Positions 1 to 9,198 of a DNA stretch of 34,578 bases are shown piece after piece (position 1 is the stretch's first letter; every line of letters starts with the position of its first letter). The position numbers were made by a program, and so were the translations under genes. The notes beneath the pieces were generated by a model. That model made no database searches and was not told where the DNA came from. It worked only from the letters and a program-made list of their open reading frames with translations. Source of the DNA: Pseudonocardia sp. (GTDB taxonomy: Bacteria > Actinomycetota > Actinomycetes > Mycobacteriales > Pseudonocardiaceae); NCBI GenBank assembly GCA_029263115.1, contig JAJCYC010000148.1, forward strand, positions 1 to 34,578. The letters run 5' to 3'.

Positions 1-138
1 GGGTGGGGGGGCGGGGGGCGCCCGAGCCGCCTGTCTCGCCCGTACCGGCGTCGAGATCGCCGGCGTCGCGGTCCGGGGCGTGGGGGTCGGGGCTGTCCCG
101 GCCCTGTGTGGTGGTGGCCGAGCACTGGGCGTTCGAGC

Positions 139-861
139 TCAGCGGATGACTCCCGCACGCATCGACAGCGCGACCATCTGCGCCCGGTCACCGGTACCCA
201 GCTTGCGTCCGATCCGGGACAGGTGGCTCTTCACCGTGAGCGCGGAGAGGTTGAGTGCCTCGCCGATCTCCTTGTTGGACTGCCCGTCCGCGACCAGTTG
301 CAGCACCTCGACCTCGCGCGCCGACAGCTCGCGCGGGGTGTTGTCGGTGCCGGGCACCCGGCTGCCGGTGGCCAGCAGCGGGGCCACCGTCGGGTCGGCG
401 TAGACGCCGCCGTCCAGCACCCGCTTGACCCCGTCGGTGACGATCGCCGCCGACGCCGACTTCAGCAGGTACGCCTGCGCGCCGGCCTGGAACGCCGAAC
501 GCACCGCGTACGGGTCGTCCGAGGACGCCAGCACCACCAGCCGGTTCCAGCCGGCGGCGCGCAGCTCGGTGACCAGTTCCAGGCCGCTGCCGTCGGGCAA
601 CCCCAGATCCAGCACCGCGAGATCGCACGGGCCGCTGGCCTGGGCCCGGGCTCGCGCCTCGGCCACTGATGCGGCCTCGTGCACGGTGCCCGCGCCCATC
701 GTGCGCAGCCTCGCCGAGATGGCCTCCCGCAGCAGTGGGTGGTCGTCGACGACGAGGACCGAGAACAGCTCTTCCCGCGGATGCGGGACCATGGCCGGCG
801 GCATCATGGTGTCTGGCCGCAGTGGTGCTCGTACAGGAGTGCCTTGGCCGACTACAGCCAC
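139..861 (-). CDS. LuxR-family (NarL-type) response regulator
   Basis: Cytoplasmic two-component transcription regulator. After about 34 unconserved residues comes a receiver domain: the acidic pair in VLVVDDHPLL, the phospho-acceptor Asp in LAVLDLGLPDG and the conserved Lys in YLLKSAS. The C-terminal LuxR helix-turn-helix follows (LSAREVEVLQLVADGQSNKE, then LTVKSHLSRIGRKLG). I place the start at GTG 861 because GGGAGG lies 8 nt upstream. An ATG further in (MMPPAMVPHPREE) is possible but has no comparable ribosome site. The frame is open further upstream without a better start. No histidine kinase gene is visible in the window, so the signal is unknown. The family call is firm; the target genes are not known. 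Confidence 0.93.
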   Translation of the reverse strand: MAVVGQGTPVRAPLRPDTMMPPAMVPHPREELFSVLVVDDHPLLREAISARLRTMGAGTVHEAASVAEARARAQASGPCDLAVLDLGLPDGSGLELVTELRAAGWNRLVVLASSDDPYAVRSAFQAGAQAYLLKSASAAIVTDGVKRVLDGGVYADPTVAPLLATGSRVPGTDNTPRELSAREVEVLQLVADGQSNKEIGEALNLSALTVKSHLSRIGRKLGTGDRAQMVALSMRAGVIR

Positions 862-997
862 GTCACTTACCTCCCTGGAGTCGGTCGTGCCCCCCGACCG
901 GCACCGGGCCCTCGTCCGTTCGGCCATTCAGGTCGCGCGTCCGAGGAGGTGTCGTGGACGCAGGGTAGCCCCCAAGCGGACTAATCGCGCGGAAATC

Positions 998-1017
998 TCG
1001 GAAGATTTTCCTTCCGA
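998..1017. promoter_or_regulatory. Inverted repeat upstream of the response regulator
   Basis: TCGGAA and TTCCGA are separated by 8 nt inside an unusually A/T-rich patch of the 270-bp gap between the response regulator and the DUF3000 gene. It is a candidate operator or part of a promoter. Only the symmetry and location support it; nothing else in 862-1131 looks like a gene. Confidence 0.25.
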
Positions 1018-1131
1018 ATCCACGAGAGTGGTCCACCGGGATCACCCCTTCAGTCGATCAGGCCGACTGCGTAGAGTGACTTTCGGACAGATTGTCGCTT
1101 TTTGATCTCGCGGGGAGCACGACTACCGAGA

Positions 1132-1710
1132 TCAATTGTGACGATCCGTCATCAAAGATACGCCCACCTCAGGTAACCCGATCGCGTGGGTCACCAACCG
1201 GTAGAAGGCGGCCGCGTGACGGCCGAACACGTGATCGGTCGGCGTCCACGACGCACGCAGTTCCACGTCGTCGCTGCGGATCGGGCCGGGGATCTCGCCG
1301 AACCGGGCGGAACCGGTCCGGGTGACGGTGCCGCCCAGCGCCGCGAAGCCGACGCCGCAGTGCTCCAGCGCGTCGGTCAGCCAGGACCACCCCACCGCGA
1401 GCAGCATCGGATCGCCGGCCTGCTCGGCATCCAACGGCGCCCGCAGGTAGCAGACCATCCGGAACGTGCCGTTCCAGGTGTCCTGGGCGTCGGGGTCGTG
1501 CAGCAGGACCAGCCGGCCGGTCACCTCGACCGGGACGGCTGGCATCTCCGTGCCGCCGGCACCGCTGAGCTCCACCCCCAGCGCGAAGCTGTGTGGAGCG
1601 AGCCGCCGGGGTGCGTCGATGTCGACGACCCTCAGCTCCGCGCGCGGCTGGACGGCGAGCAGCGCGTCCACTGCCTGGCGGAAGATGGGCGGACTCACGA
1701 CACGGCACAT
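1132..1710 (-). CDS. DUF3000 family protein
   Basis: A 192-residue protein of the actinobacterial DUF3000 family, recognised by its N-terminus ([20 protein letters not shown]) and its central block with [15 protein letters not shown] and [10 protein letters not shown]. The function of the family is unknown. It has no signal peptide or membrane segment, so it is probably cytoplasmic. It is transcribed divergently from hemE, about 60 bp away, and from memory DUF3000 genes often sit beside hemE in actinobacteria. The start at ATG 1710 gives an ordinary family length; a GTG two codons on (MCRV-V) is the alternative. Confidence 0.85.
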   Translation of the reverse strand: MCRVVSPPIFRQAVDALLAVQPRAELRVVDIDAPRRLAPHSFALGVELSGAGGTEMPAVPVEVTGRLVLLHDPDAQDTWNGTFRMVCYLRAPLDAEQAGDPMLLAVGWSWLTDALEHCGVGFAALGGTVTRTGSARFGEIPGPIRSDDVELRASWTPTDHVFGRHAAAFYRLVTHAIGLPEVGVSLMTDRHN

Positions 1711-1772
1711 TATGTCTCAGGGTGCACCGCGGCGCTCAGGCGCGCCGCGAGCCGTGCGAGGATGACTGGGCC

Positions 1773-2948
1773 ATGAACACCGAGCTCGCCGCGCCCGAGT
1801 CCAGGGCCGCCTCCAGTTCCCCCGCCACCACCACCGGCCCGGCCTCCGCCGACCCCGCGGCCGACGCCGGTTGCCCGGGTCGCCGCCCCGGTCCCGCGCC
1901 CCGGGGTCCGCGGCGCGACCTGGCCGGCGCACCGTTCCTGGACGCGCTGGCCCGACGCAGGCCGGCCCACCCGCCAGTCTGGTTCATGCGGCAGGCCGGC
2001 CGTTCGCTGCCGGAGTACCGTGCTCTGCGCCGCGAGACCACCATGCTCGCCGCCTGCGCCACCCCGGAACTGGTCTGCGAGATCACCCTGCAGCCGGTCC
2101 GCCGGCACCGGGTCGACGCGGCGATTCTGTTCAGCGACATCGTGGTGCCGCTGCACGCGGCGGGTATCGGGGTCGACATCGTGCCGGGCACCGGACCGGT
2201 GGTGGCCTCCCCGGTGCGCACCGCCGCCGACGTGGCCGCGCTGCCGCGCCTCGAGCCGGACGCGGTGGCCCCGGTGGCCGAGGCGATCCGGCTGCTCACC
2301 GCGGAGCTGGGCTGCGGGCCTGCGGGCACACCGCTGATCGGGTTCGCCGGCGCGCCGTTCACCCTGGCCTCCTACCTGGTCGAGGGCGGTCCCAGCCGCA
2401 ACCACGAGCGCACCAAGGCCCTGATGCACTCCGACCCGGACACCTGGCACGCGCTGCTGGGCCACCTCGCGGAGCTGACCCTGACGTTCCTGCGCGCGCA
2501 GATCGCCGCCGGGGTCGACGCGGTGCAGCTGTTCGACTCCTGGGCCGGCGCGCTGTCCGAGCGGGACTACCGCCGTTTCGTCATGCCGCACTCGACCGCG
2601 GTGCTGGCCGGGCTGGCCGAGGCCGGCGTGCCGCGGATCCACTTCGGGGTCGGCACCGGCGAGCTGCTCACCGCGATGGGCGAGGCCGGCGCCGACGTCG
2701 TCGGGGTCGACTGGCGGGTCCCGTTGGACGTGGCCACCCGGCGGATCGGACCGGACAGGGCGGTGCAGGGCAACCTCGACCCTGCTGTGTTGTTCGCCGG
2801 CCCGGACGCGGTCGAGTCCGAGGTGCGGCGGATCGTCGCCGAGGGCAGGGCGGCCCCCGGACACGTGATGAACCTCGGCCACGGCGTGCTGCCGGAGACC
2901 GACCCGGATGTGCTGACGCGGGTCGTGGAGCTGGTGCACTCCTTGTGA
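1773..2948 (+). CDS. hemE: Uroporphyrinogen decarboxylase
   Basis: Converts uroporphyrinogen III to coproporphyrinogen III by four decarboxylations, in the cytoplasm, as part of haem synthesis. Both family signatures are present: [16 protein letters not shown] near residue 70 and [17 protein letters not shown] near residue 190. The C-terminus has [12 protein letters not shown] and [17 protein letters not shown]. The protein is 391 residues, about 40 longer than usual, because of a Pro/Ala/Ser-rich N-terminal extension (residues 1-48). A shorter start is therefore conceivable, but no in-frame ATG lies close to the conserved core and ATG 1773 is the first sensible start. It is the first gene of the hemE-cgoX-chdC run. 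Confidence 0.97.
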   Translation: MNTELAAPESRAASSSPATTTGPASADPAADAGCPGRRPGPAPRGPRRDLAGAPFLDALARRRPAHPPVWFMRQAGRSLPEYRALRRETTMLAACATPELVCEITLQPVRRHRVDAAILFSDIVVPLHAAGIGVDIVPGTGPVVASPVRTAADVAALPRLEPDAVAPVAEAIRLLTAELGCGPAGTPLIGFAGAPFTLASYLVEGGPSRNHERTKALMHSDPDTWHALLGHLAELTLTFLRAQIAAGVDAVQLFDSWAGALSERDYRRFVMPHSTAVLAGLAEAGVPRIHFGVGTGELLTAMGEAGADVVGVDWRVPLDVATRRIGPDRAVQGNLDPAVLFAGPDAVESEVRRIVAEGRAAPGHVMNLGHGVLPETDPDVLTRVVELVHSL

Positions 2949-3067
2949 GTGAGGGCCTGGTGAGCATCGCTAGGGGACGGCAGCCGGCGGAGCCGGCGGG
3001 GTGGGTAAGCGCAGCGAGCGTCAGCGAGCGAGGAGCGGAGCCGGGCCCGGAGCGAACAGCCGCAACG

Positions 3068-4495
3068 GTGAGTTCCCCGCACGTCGCGGTGGTGGGGGCC
3101 GGTATCTCCGGGCTGGCCGCCGCGCACCGGCTGCGCACGCTGCTCGGGCCGGCAGCCCGGATCACCGTACTCGACGGCGCCGATCGGGTCGGCGGGGTGC
3201 TGCGGACGGTGTCCCTCGCCGGCCTGCCCACGGACGTGGGGGCCGAAGCGTTCCTGGCCCGCCGACCCGAACTGCCGGCGCTGCTCGCGGAGCTCGGGCT
3301 CACCGGCGAGGTGGTCCACCCCTCCACCGCCGGGCCCACGGTGCGGGCGGGTGGGCGGACCGCGCCGTTACCGACCGGCACCCTGCTGGGCATCCCGGGC
3401 AGCGGGGCCCGGCTGGACGGCGCGCTGAGCCCCGCCGGTTCGGCCCGTGCCGCCGAGGAACCCGGCCGGCCGCTGGACTGGACCTCGGGCGCCGACCGCG
3501 GGCTCGGCGGGCTGCTGCGCGAGCGGTTCGGCGACGAGGTGGCCGACCGGCTGGTGGAGCCGCTGCTCGGTGGGGTCTACGCCGGCCGGGTGGACCGGCT
3601 GGGCACCCGTGCGTGCGTACCCGGGCTCGGGGCGGCGTTGGACGCCGGCGCCGGCTCGCTCACCGCGGCCGTCGACCGCCTGCTGGCCGGGACCGGGACC
3701 GGCGCGGGACCGGTGTTCGGCGGGCTGCGGGGCGGCTACCAGGTGCTGCTGGACGCCTTGCTGGACGCGGCCCGCGTGCGTCCCAGGCTGGGCCTGCCGG
3801 TGCGCGCGCTGTCCCGCACCGCTGGTGGGTGGCGGCTGGAGTCGGGCTCGGCGGCCGCCCCGGAGTTCCTGGACGTCGACGCGGTGCTGCTCGCGGTGCC
3901 GGCGCCGGCGTTGCGACGGCTGCTCGCCGAGCCCGCCCCGGCGGCGGCCGAGGCTGCCGGGGGTGTGGAGCTGGCGTCCTCGGCGGTGGTCGCGTTGGCC
4001 TACCGCGTGGCGGACGCCGCCGGGTTGCCCGACACCTCCGGTGCGCTGGTCGCCGCGGACGAGCCGCTGTCGGTGAAGGCCTTCACCCACTCCAGCCGCA
4101 AGTGGCCGCACCTGGCCGCCGGTGACGGGCTGGTCCGACTACGTGCCTCGCTGGGGCGGGCCGGGGACGAGACCACCCTGCGGGTGCCCGACGACGAACT
4201 TGTCGCCCGGGTGCGTGCCGACCTGCGCGCGCTCACCGGGGTCGGCGCCGCGCCGGTCGCGGTGCACGTGCAGCGCTGGGGCGGTGCGCTGCCGCAGTAC
4301 GGCGTCGGGCACGCCGAACGGGTGGCCGGGCTGCTGGGCGAGGTTACCGCTCTGCCCGGGGTGGAGGTGGCCGGCGCGCTGCTGCACGGGGTGGGTGTGC
4401 CGGCCTGCGTCGGCACCGCCCGGGCAGCGGCCGAGCGGATCGTGGCCGACCTGACCGCCCGCGGGTGGCGGCGCGATGGCAGCATGGCGACATGA
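3068..4495 (+). CDS. cgoX: Coproporphyrinogen III oxidase (HemY/HemG type, FAD-dependent)
   Basis: FAD flavoprotein of the protoporphyrinogen-oxidase family. In actinobacteria, which carry HemQ, this enzyme is known to oxidise coproporphyrinogen III to coproporphyrin III. The sequence opens with a dinucleotide-binding motif ([17 protein letters not shown]) followed by a GADRVGG segment typical of amine-oxidase-like enzymes. The C-terminus holds a second FAD region with [18 protein letters not shown]. The start is GTG 3068; the same frame is open far upstream through hemE but that is out-of-frame shadow. It lies 119 bp after hemE and its stop overlaps the chdC start (ATGA), which suggests translational coupling. 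The 475-residue length is normal. Older annotation calls it hemY or hemG. Confidence 0.95.
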   Translation: MSSPHVAVVGAGISGLAAAHRLRTLLGPAARITVLDGADRVGGVLRTVSLAGLPTDVGAEAFLARRPELPALLAELGLTGEVVHPSTAGPTVRAGGRTAPLPTGTLLGIPGSGARLDGALSPAGSARAAEEPGRPLDWTSGADRGLGGLLRERFGDEVADRLVEPLLGGVYAGRVDRLGTRACVPGLGAALDAGAGSLTAAVDRLLAGTGTGAGPVFGGLRGGYQVLLDALLDAARVRPRLGLPVRALSRTAGGWRLESGSAAAPEFLDVDAVLLAVPAPALRRLLAEPAPAAAEAAGGVELASSAVVALAYRVADAAGLPDTSGALVAADEPLSVKAFTHSSRKWPHLAAGDGLVRLRASLGRAGDETTLRVPDDELVARVRADLRALTGVGAAPVAVHVQRWGGALPQYGVGHAERVAGLLGEVTALPGVEVAGALLHGVGVPACVGTARAAAERIVADLTARGWRRDGSMAT

Positions 4496-5199
4496 CCCGG
4501 ACCGACGCCCGCCTGGACTTCAAGGCGCTCAACGACACCATCCGGTACACCATGTGGTCGGTGTTCCGGGTCGAGCCGGGCCGGCTCGGCGAGCACCGCG
4601 AGCAGGCGGGCGGCGAGGCCGCCGAGTTCCTCAAGAAGCTCGAGGACTCCGGCGTGGTGGTGCGCGGGGTGTACGACCTGTCCGGGCTGCGGGCCGATGC
4701 CGACTACATGGTGTGGTGGCACGCGGCGCACGTCGAGCCACTGCAGGCCGCCTACGCCACCCTCCGGCGCGAGACGGCCCTGGGCCGGGCCAGCGTCCCG
4801 GTCTGGAGCCAGGTGGCCATCCACCGCCCCGCCGAGTTCAACAAGAGCCACATCCCGGCCTTCCTGGCCGGCGAGGAGCCCAAGGGCTACGTCTGCGTCT
4901 ACCCGTTCGTCCGGTCCTACGACTGGTACCTGCTGCCCGACGAGGAGCGTCGGCAGATCCTCGCCGAGCACGGCCAAAAGGCCCGCGAGCATCCTGATGT
5001 GCGGGCGAACACGGTGGCCAGCTTCGGGCTGGGCGACTACGAGTGGATTCTGGCGTTCGAGGCCGACGAGCTGCACCGGATCGTCGACCTGATGTGGCTC
5101 ATGCGCTACACCCAGGCCCGCCGGCACGTCCGCGAGGAGATCCCCTTCTACACCGGCCCGCGCCGTGACATCGCCGAACTCGTCGCCACGCTGCCCTGA
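4492..5199 (+). CDS. chdC: Coproheme decarboxylase (HemQ, chlorite dismutase-like)
   Basis: Carries out the final step of the coproporphyrin-dependent pathway: peroxide-dependent decarboxylation of coproheme to haem b. The 235-residue length is normal. Family blocks are [21 protein letters not shown], the [14 protein letters not shown] motif whose first Tyr (about residue 137) corresponds to the catalytic Tyr of actinobacterial enzymes, the EHPDVRANT segment with the likely proximal haem His (about residue 166), and the C-terminal [12 protein letters not shown] 4492 overlaps the cgoX stop by 4 bases. Together with hemE and cgoX it shows that this organism makes haem through coproheme. Also called hemQ. 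Confidence 0.96.
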   Translation: MTRTDARLDFKALNDTIRYTMWSVFRVEPGRLGEHREQAGGEAAEFLKKLEDSGVVVRGVYDLSGLRADADYMVWWHAAHVEPLQAAYATLRRETALGRASVPVWSQVAIHRPAEFNKSHIPAFLAGEEPKGYVCVYPFVRSYDWYLLPDEERRQILAEHGQKAREHPDVRANTVASFGLGDYEWILAFEADELHRIVDLMWLMRYTQARRHVREEIPFYTGPRRDIAELVATLP

Positions 5200-5273
5200 C
5201 CGAAACCCACCCGGCCCGCTGTCCTCACGGCCAGCGCTGTCGCTGAGGACCGACTGTTCCGAACGGAGGTGCG

Positions 5274-5531
5274 GTGCGCACGGTCGTGGTGATCGTCATC
5301 GGTCTGGTGCTGCTGGCGGTGGTGTTCGCGGTGGCCCGTCGTCGGTCCGGGTTGGCGGCGCGGAAGGGCCTGGCCGCGTTCGGCGTGATGTGGTTCATGT
5401 TCTGCGTGGTGGACACGTTCGTCGGGGTGTGGAGCGGATACCCGCTGCTCGACGAGCTGCTCATCCACCTGGTGATCTTTGCCGTGCCGGTGGCGGCCGC
5501 GGTGGCGCTGGGCCGGTCGACCCGGCGCTGA
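5274..5531 (+). CDS. Small membrane protein, unknown function
   Basis: An 85-residue protein with three predicted hydrophobic stretches: VVVIVIGLVLLAVVFAVA at the N-terminus, FGVMWFMFCVVDTFVGVW in the middle and LIHLVIFAVPVAAAVAL near the end. A basic loop (RRRSGLAARKG) follows the first. GTG 5274 is preceded by CGGAGG 5-6 nt upstream. It is convergent with the next gene. I do not recognise the family; membrane location is the only safe inference. Confidence 0.7.
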   Translation: MRTVVVIVIGLVLLAVVFAVARRRSGLAARKGLAAFGVMWFMFCVVDTFVGVWSGYPLLDELLIHLVIFAVPVAAAVALGRSTRR

Positions 5532-5552
5532 CCGGCCCCGGTCCGGGGCCGG
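5532..5552. terminator. Bidirectional terminator-like hairpin
   Basis: CCGGCCCC and GGGGCCGG form a perfect 8-bp stem around a 5-nt loop, directly after the stop of the small membrane protein and 15 bp before the stop of the convergent HbhA-like gene. There is no T tract, which is common in high-GC actinobacteria. Confidence 0.6.
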
Positions 5553-5567
5553 CCGGCGATCGAGGTG

Positions 5568-6170
5568 CTACCTGTCGCCCGCGCGGCTACCGTTCGCCGG
5601 CTGCGTCTGGTTCGCGGCCCGGCGGGAGACGCTTCGGGTCTCCCGCGCGGCGTCGTCACCGACGGCCCGGATCTCACCGGCCAGCTCCTCGCTGGACTCC
5701 TCGACGTTCTCGGCGGCGTCCCGGGCGAGTTTCTGCGTGCGACGCGCGGTCTTCTCACCGACCGAGCGGGTCTTCGTGCTCACCCGGCCGAGCAACTCCT
5801 CGCCCGTGTCGTGCACCTGGTCCACGACCGTCTCGACCTGCCGGTCCAGTCGCGAGTTGGCGTCCCGGGCGGAGCGCAGCACCCGCTCGACGGTGGGTTG
5901 GGACCTGATCCGGTCGACGGTCACCTCGCCGTGCCTGGCCCAGTCGTCGTAGGTCTCCCGGGCCTGCGCGGAGACCTCGTCGGCCCGCCTGCGCAGCTCG
6001 GCCGGGGTGAGCCGGTCCGGAATCTCGCGCAGCCGGTGCAGCGCCAGGTCTCCGGCGCCGATCCAGGCCAGGACCGGGGTCCGGACGACGTCGTAGCGTG
6101 CGGAGACGAACTCGTTCGCCTGCGAACGGGCCTTGCGGACGTCTGCGGCGGTCGGGAGTGCGATAGCCAT
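5568..6170 (-). CDS. HbhA-like helical protein
   Basis: A 200-residue, charged, almost wholly alpha-helical protein with the layout of heparin-binding haemagglutinin (HbhA)-like actinobacterial proteins: an N-terminal segment (PTAADVRKARSQANEFVSAR), then a region where a short less polar stretch (TPVLAWIGAGDLALHRL) resembles the HbhA N-terminal helix, then a long heptad-rich coiled coil, and a basic C-terminus. Mycobacterial HbhA is a surface adhesin, but distant homologues act in lipid inclusions or cell-envelope roles, so the function here is open. ATG 6170 is preceded by AGAGGTG; a GTG three codons upstream sits too close to that site. Confidence 0.65.
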   Translation of the reverse strand: MAIALPTAADVRKARSQANEFVSARYDVVRTPVLAWIGAGDLALHRLREIPDRLTPAELRRRADEVSAQARETYDDWARHGEVTVDRIRSQPTVERVLRSARDANSRLDRQVETVVDQVHDTGEELLGRVSTKTRSVGEKTARRTQKLARDAAENVEESSEELAGEIRAVGDDAARETRSVSRRAANQTQPANGSRAGDR

Positions 6171-6237
6171 GTGTGTCACCTCTCGTCGGCTCGTTCTGTG
6201 CTGGCCCGACCGACGCTAGGTGAGTCCGCTAGCTCCA

Positions 6238-6254
6238 GCAAGCGCTGTGCTTGC
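6238..6254. promoter_or_regulatory. Small inverted repeat upstream of the HbhA-like gene
   Basis: GCAAGC and GCTTGC are separated by 5 nt in the gap between the HbhA-like gene and msrB, about 70 bp upstream of the HbhA-like start. It could be an operator or an RNA hairpin. The call rests on symmetry alone; nothing else in 6171-6366 stands out. Confidence 0.25.
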
Positions 6255-6366
6255 GCAGGTGCGGTGGCTCTTCACACGTTTGACGGGCCGCGCGGCCGTG
6301 CAGCAGGCCGAGCCGTCGTCGTCGGCGCCGAGGGTGAGCTCCTCGACCCGTTGAGCGGACGCCCGC

Positions 6367-6795
6367 TCACCGGGAGTCGTCGGACTCCAAACGCAGAGAA
6401 ACCGAGTTGATGCAGTAGCGCAGGTCGGTGGGGGTGCCGTAGCCCTCGCCCTCGAAGACGTGCCCCAGGTGGCTGTGACAGTTCGCGCACAGCACCTCCA
6501 CCCGCTTCATGCCCAGCGCGCGGTCGGTTCGCTCGATCACCGCGTCGCCGGCGAGCGGGGTGAAGAACGACGGCCAGCCGCAGTGCGAGTCGAACTTGGT
6601 CTCGCTGCGGAACAGCTCCGCGTCGCATGCGCGGCATCGGTACACCCCGACGGTCTTGGTGTCGGTGTACTCGCCGGTGAAGGGGCGCTCGGTGCCGGCC
6701 TGGCGCAGGACGTGGAACTCCTCGGCGGAGAGCTGCTCGCGCCATTCCTGGTCGGACTTGGCGACCTTCGGAGCGTCACCGGTCACAGGTTTCAT
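6367..6795 (-). CDS. msrB: Peptide-methionine (R)-S-oxide reductase
   Basis: Reduces methionine R-sulfoxide in oxidised proteins, using thioredoxin-type reductant, in the cytoplasm. The 142-residue protein has all MsrB marks: the two zinc pairs CRAC and CANC, the fold core SHCGWPSFF, HLGHVFEGEG and the catalytic Cys in RYCINS. Compared with most family members it adds only a short C-terminus (LRLESDDSR). ATG 6795 is the only sensible start. It stands alone, with the next leftward gene 44 bp upstream. Confidence 0.97.
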   Translation of the reverse strand: MKPVTGDAPKVAKSDQEWREQLSAEEFHVLRQAGTERPFTGEYTDTKTVGVYRCRACDAELFRSETKFDSHCGWPSFFTPLAGDAVIERTDRALGMKRVEVLCANCHSHLGHVFEGEGYGTPTDLRYCINSVSLRLESDDSR

Positions 6796-6839
6796 GGCTC
6801 CACGCTAATACGGGCGGGCGCCCGCCGCCCAGCGCCGGG

Positions 6840-7151
6840 TCATAACCAGGTGGTGACGACGAAGTGCAGCGCGTCCCAGATCAGGAACCCGGCCACCAGG
6901 AGCAACAGCCCGACCAGCACCACCGCGAGCAGACGCCGCCCGCCACTCGCGCGGTTCGCCGAGTCGGCGAAGTCGCCCACCCCGTCCAGGTAGCCCTCCA
7001 CGGTGAAGCCCGGCCGGCTGCGTTGCATCCGGTCCAGGTGCGCAGCGAACGCCTGGGCCTCCGGGTCGTCCGGATCGAGGCCGACCAGTTCCTCGGAGTG
7101 CCAGACGGACTCCTCGGAGTCCGGGCGCTCGTCCGGATCGCGGCGGGACAT
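6840..7151 (-). CDS. Tail-anchored membrane protein, unknown function
   Basis: A 103-residue protein with an acidic N-terminus (DPDERPDSEESVWHSEEL), a central soluble segment with DPDDPEAQAFAAHLDRM, and one hydrophobic helix (LLAVVLVGLLLLVAGFLIW) near the C-terminus. The topology suggests a single C-terminal membrane anchor with most of the protein in the cytoplasm. ATG 7151 starts it, and the divergent ligD-type gene begins 26 bp away, so the two promoters must overlap. I do not recognise the family. Confidence 0.75.
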   Translation of the reverse strand: MSRRDPDERPDSEESVWHSEELVGLDPDDPEAQAFAAHLDRMQRSRPGFTVEGYLDGVGDFADSANRASGGRRLLAVVLVGLLLLVAGFLIWDALHFVVTTWL

Positions 7152-7177
7152 GCCACCACGGTAGCCCCGCCGGTAGC

Positions 7178-8233
7178 GTGGCCGCCGTGAGCCCGAGGTC
7201 GCCTGCCGAAGAACTCGTCGTACCGGGCCCGCACGGGGAGCGGACCGTCCGGCTGTCGAACCCGGACAAGATCTACTTCCCGGCGCTGGGCATCACCAAG
7301 CGCGAGGTGGTCCACTACTACCTCGCGGTCGCCGAACCGCTGCTGCGGGTGCTGCTGGACCGCCCGACCAACCTGAAACGCTTCCCCGACGGGGTAGACG
7401 GCGAGCCGTTCTTCGCCAAGCGGGTGCCCAAGGGTGCGCCCTCCTACCTGGAACCGGTCACGGTCACCTTCCCCAGCGGCCGCACCGCCGACTCGGTCGC
7501 GCCCACCGAGCCGGCGATCATCGCCTGGGCGGCGAACCTGGGCACGCTGGACTTCCACCCGTGGCCGGTCCGCCGGGCCGACCCGGACCGACCCGACGAG
7601 CTGCGCATCGACCTCGATCCGCAGCCCGGCACCGGGTTCGCCGAGGCCGGCGAGGTGGCTGCGGTGCTGCGCGAGGTGCTCGACGAGGTCGGGTTGGTCG
7701 GCTGGCCGAAGACCTCCGGCGGGCGGGGCATCCACGTCTTCGCCCGGATCCGCCCCGAGTGGTCGTTCATCGAGGTACGCCGGGCGGTGATCGCGATCGC
7801 CCGCAGGGTGGCCGACCGGTTGCCCGCGCTGGCCACCGTCGACTGGTGGAAGGAGGAGCGGGGACAGCGGGTGTTCCTGGACTACAACCAGGCCGCCCGG
7901 GACCGCACCATCGCCTCGGCATGGTCGGTGCGCGGCCTACCCGCCGCGACCGTCTCGATGCCGGTGACCTGGGAGGATCTGGCGGACGTCGACCCGGCCG
8001 ACTTCACCCTGCGCACGGTGCCCGCGTTGCTGGCCGAGCGCGGCGACCCGCACCGGACGATGGACGCGGCTGTGGGCGACCTCAGCGCCGCGCTGGACTG
8101 GTTCGCCGCCGACGAGCGCGACCGCGGCCTCGGCGAGCTGCCCTATCCCCCCGAGTACCCGAAGATGCCCGGCGAGCCCACACGCGTCCAACCCTCCCGG
8201 GCCAGGCGTACTACCAGCGGAAACAGTGGGTGA
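7178..8233 (+). CDS. LigD-type polymerase/primase domain protein (C-terminus replaced by the integrated element)
   Basis: Stand-alone polymerase domain of the bacterial NHEJ ligase LigD, an archaeo-eukaryotic primase-fold enzyme that extends or fills in DNA ends. Seen: RLSNPDKIYFP at the N-terminus, the metal-binding DxD in LRIDLDPQPG (about residue 145), the SGGRGIHVFARI motif and WWKEERGQRVFLDYNQ. There is no ligase or nuclease domain, and no Ku gene in the window. The start is GTG 7178; GTG 7187 is an alternative. The last codons come from the mobile element: the 36-bp attachment repeat covers 8158-8193, and beyond it the native ending PSRARKDI is replaced by PSRARRTTSGNSG. The catalytic core is intact, so the enzyme is probably still functional. 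Confidence 0.9.
   Translation: MAAVSPRSPAEELVVPGPHGERTVRLSNPDKIYFPALGITKREVVHYYLAVAEPLLRVLLDRPTNLKRFPDGVDGEPFFAKRVPKGAPSYLEPVTVTFPSGRTADSVAPTEPAIIAWAANLGTLDFHPWPVRRADPDRPDELRIDLDPQPGTGFAEAGEVAAVLREVLDEVGLVGWPKTSGGRGIHVFARIRPEWSFIEVRRAVIAIARRVADRLPALATVDWWKEERGQRVFLDYNQAARDRTIASAWSVRGLPAATVSMPVTWEDLADVDPADFTLRTVPALLAERGDPHRTMDAAVGDLSAALDWFAADERDRGLGELPYPPEYPKMPGEPTRVQPSRARRTTSGNSG
8158..8193 (+). repeat. attL: left copy of the 36-bp attachment repeat
   Basis: These 36 bases are identical to 18393-18428. The first differences are at 8157/18392 and 8194/18429. The repeat lies in frame inside the 3' end of the LigD-polymerase gene and encodes MPGEPTRVQ and neighbours. Weaker similarity continues for about 10 bp (CCGGGCC shared at 8197-8203). 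The integrase gene starts 92 bp further on. Confidence 0.92.
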
Positions 8234-8284
8234 GTCGCTATCCCATTCGGAGCATACCGCACGCTGCCCTGATAACCTACCTCG

Positions 8285-9181
8285 GTGACCGAACCACTTG
8301 CTGACCTTGCGGTGAGCTTCCGTCGTGAGCTGCGCGCGGCCGGGAAGTCACCGCGCACCGGTGTGGTCTACAACCAGGCCATCCGGTTCTACTGCGCGTG
8401 GCTGGTCGAGCAGGGCAAGCAACCGGTGGTCGCCGAGCTGACGCGGGACTCCATCAGGACCTGGCTCGCCGAGCTCGCGGACGGGCATGCGCCGAGCACG
8501 GTGCGCACCCGGTTCCGTGGGCTGTTCCGGTTCTGCGGTTGGCTCGTGTCGGAAGGGGAGATCGCCGCGAATCCGATGGCCGGTCTCGAAGCTCCGGCCG
8601 TGCAGCCGGCGAGGGTGCCGGTCCTCAGTGATGACGACCTGACGGCATTGATCAAGGCGTGTCAGGGCAAGCGGTGGTACGACCGCCGCGACGAGGCGAT
8701 CATCCGCATGTTGCTCGATACCGGCATCCGGGTGTCCGAGCTGTGCGGCATCACCCTCGACTCGCTGGACCTGGACCGGGAGATGGCACTGGTGATGGGG
8801 AAGGGCTCGAAACCCAGACCCGTCTACTTCGGCGCCCGGACGGCGAGGGCCCTCGATCGGTACCTCCGAATGCGCAAAACCCACCGGTGGCGACACCTCG
8901 ACACGCTGTTCCTCGGTGAGCGCGGAGCAGTGACCCCCGATGGTGTGCGCGAGTTGGTTCGGGTCCGGGCCGCCGCCGCCGGACTCGCTGACCGGACCCA
9001 TCCGCACCGATTCCGGCACACATTCGCACACGACTTCCTGCTCAACGGAGGTCAAGAACGCGACTTGAAACGGCTCGCCGGCTGGACCTCCGATGTGATG
9101 CTGGAACGCTACGGAGCGTCGGCCGCCGACCTGCGTGCCCGTGAAGCTGCCAAGCGTTTACGCCGTGGCGACCGGGTCTGA
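8285..9181 (+). CDS. int: Tyrosine site-specific integrase
   Basis: Catalyses integration, and with a directionality factor excision, between the att site in the LigD-polymerase gene and the circular element. The 298-residue size and layout resemble XerC/D. The N-terminal SAM-like DNA-binding domain spans about residues 1-100. The catalytic domain follows with Arg in TGIRVSEL, Lys in GKGSKPR, the HPHRFRHTFA box and the nucleophile Tyr in MLERYG. The GTG 8285 start is the only close candidate. There is no large arm-binding domain of the lambda type. The gene lies 92 bp inside attL and reads into the element, an arrangement typical of integrases. Confidence 0.95.
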   Translation: MTEPLADLAVSFRRELRAAGKSPRTGVVYNQAIRFYCAWLVEQGKQPVVAELTRDSIRTWLAELADGHAPSTVRTRFRGLFRFCGWLVSEGEIAANPMAGLEAPAVQPARVPVLSDDDLTALIKACQGKRWYDRRDEAIIRMLLDTGIRVSELCGITLDSLDLDREMALVMGKGSKPRPVYFGARTARALDRYLRMRKTHRWRHLDTLFLGERGAVTPDGVRELVRVRAAAAGLADRTHPHRFRHTFAHDFLLNGGQERDLKRLAGWTSDVMLERYGASAADLRAREAAKRLRRGDRV

Positions 9182-9198
9182 TCGTCCTCCCTTGGTGA

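Noticed and set aside
1-138. Possible leftward gene start after the response regulator
   Set aside because: Only 138 bases, very GC-rich with low-complexity translations and no clear start or ribosome site.
1871-4495. A very long open frame running through hemE into cgoX, suggesting a fusion
   Set aside because: In hemE the frame is a shadow rich in Arg, Gly and Pro; the cgoX protein starts cleanly at GTG 3068 with its FAD motif.
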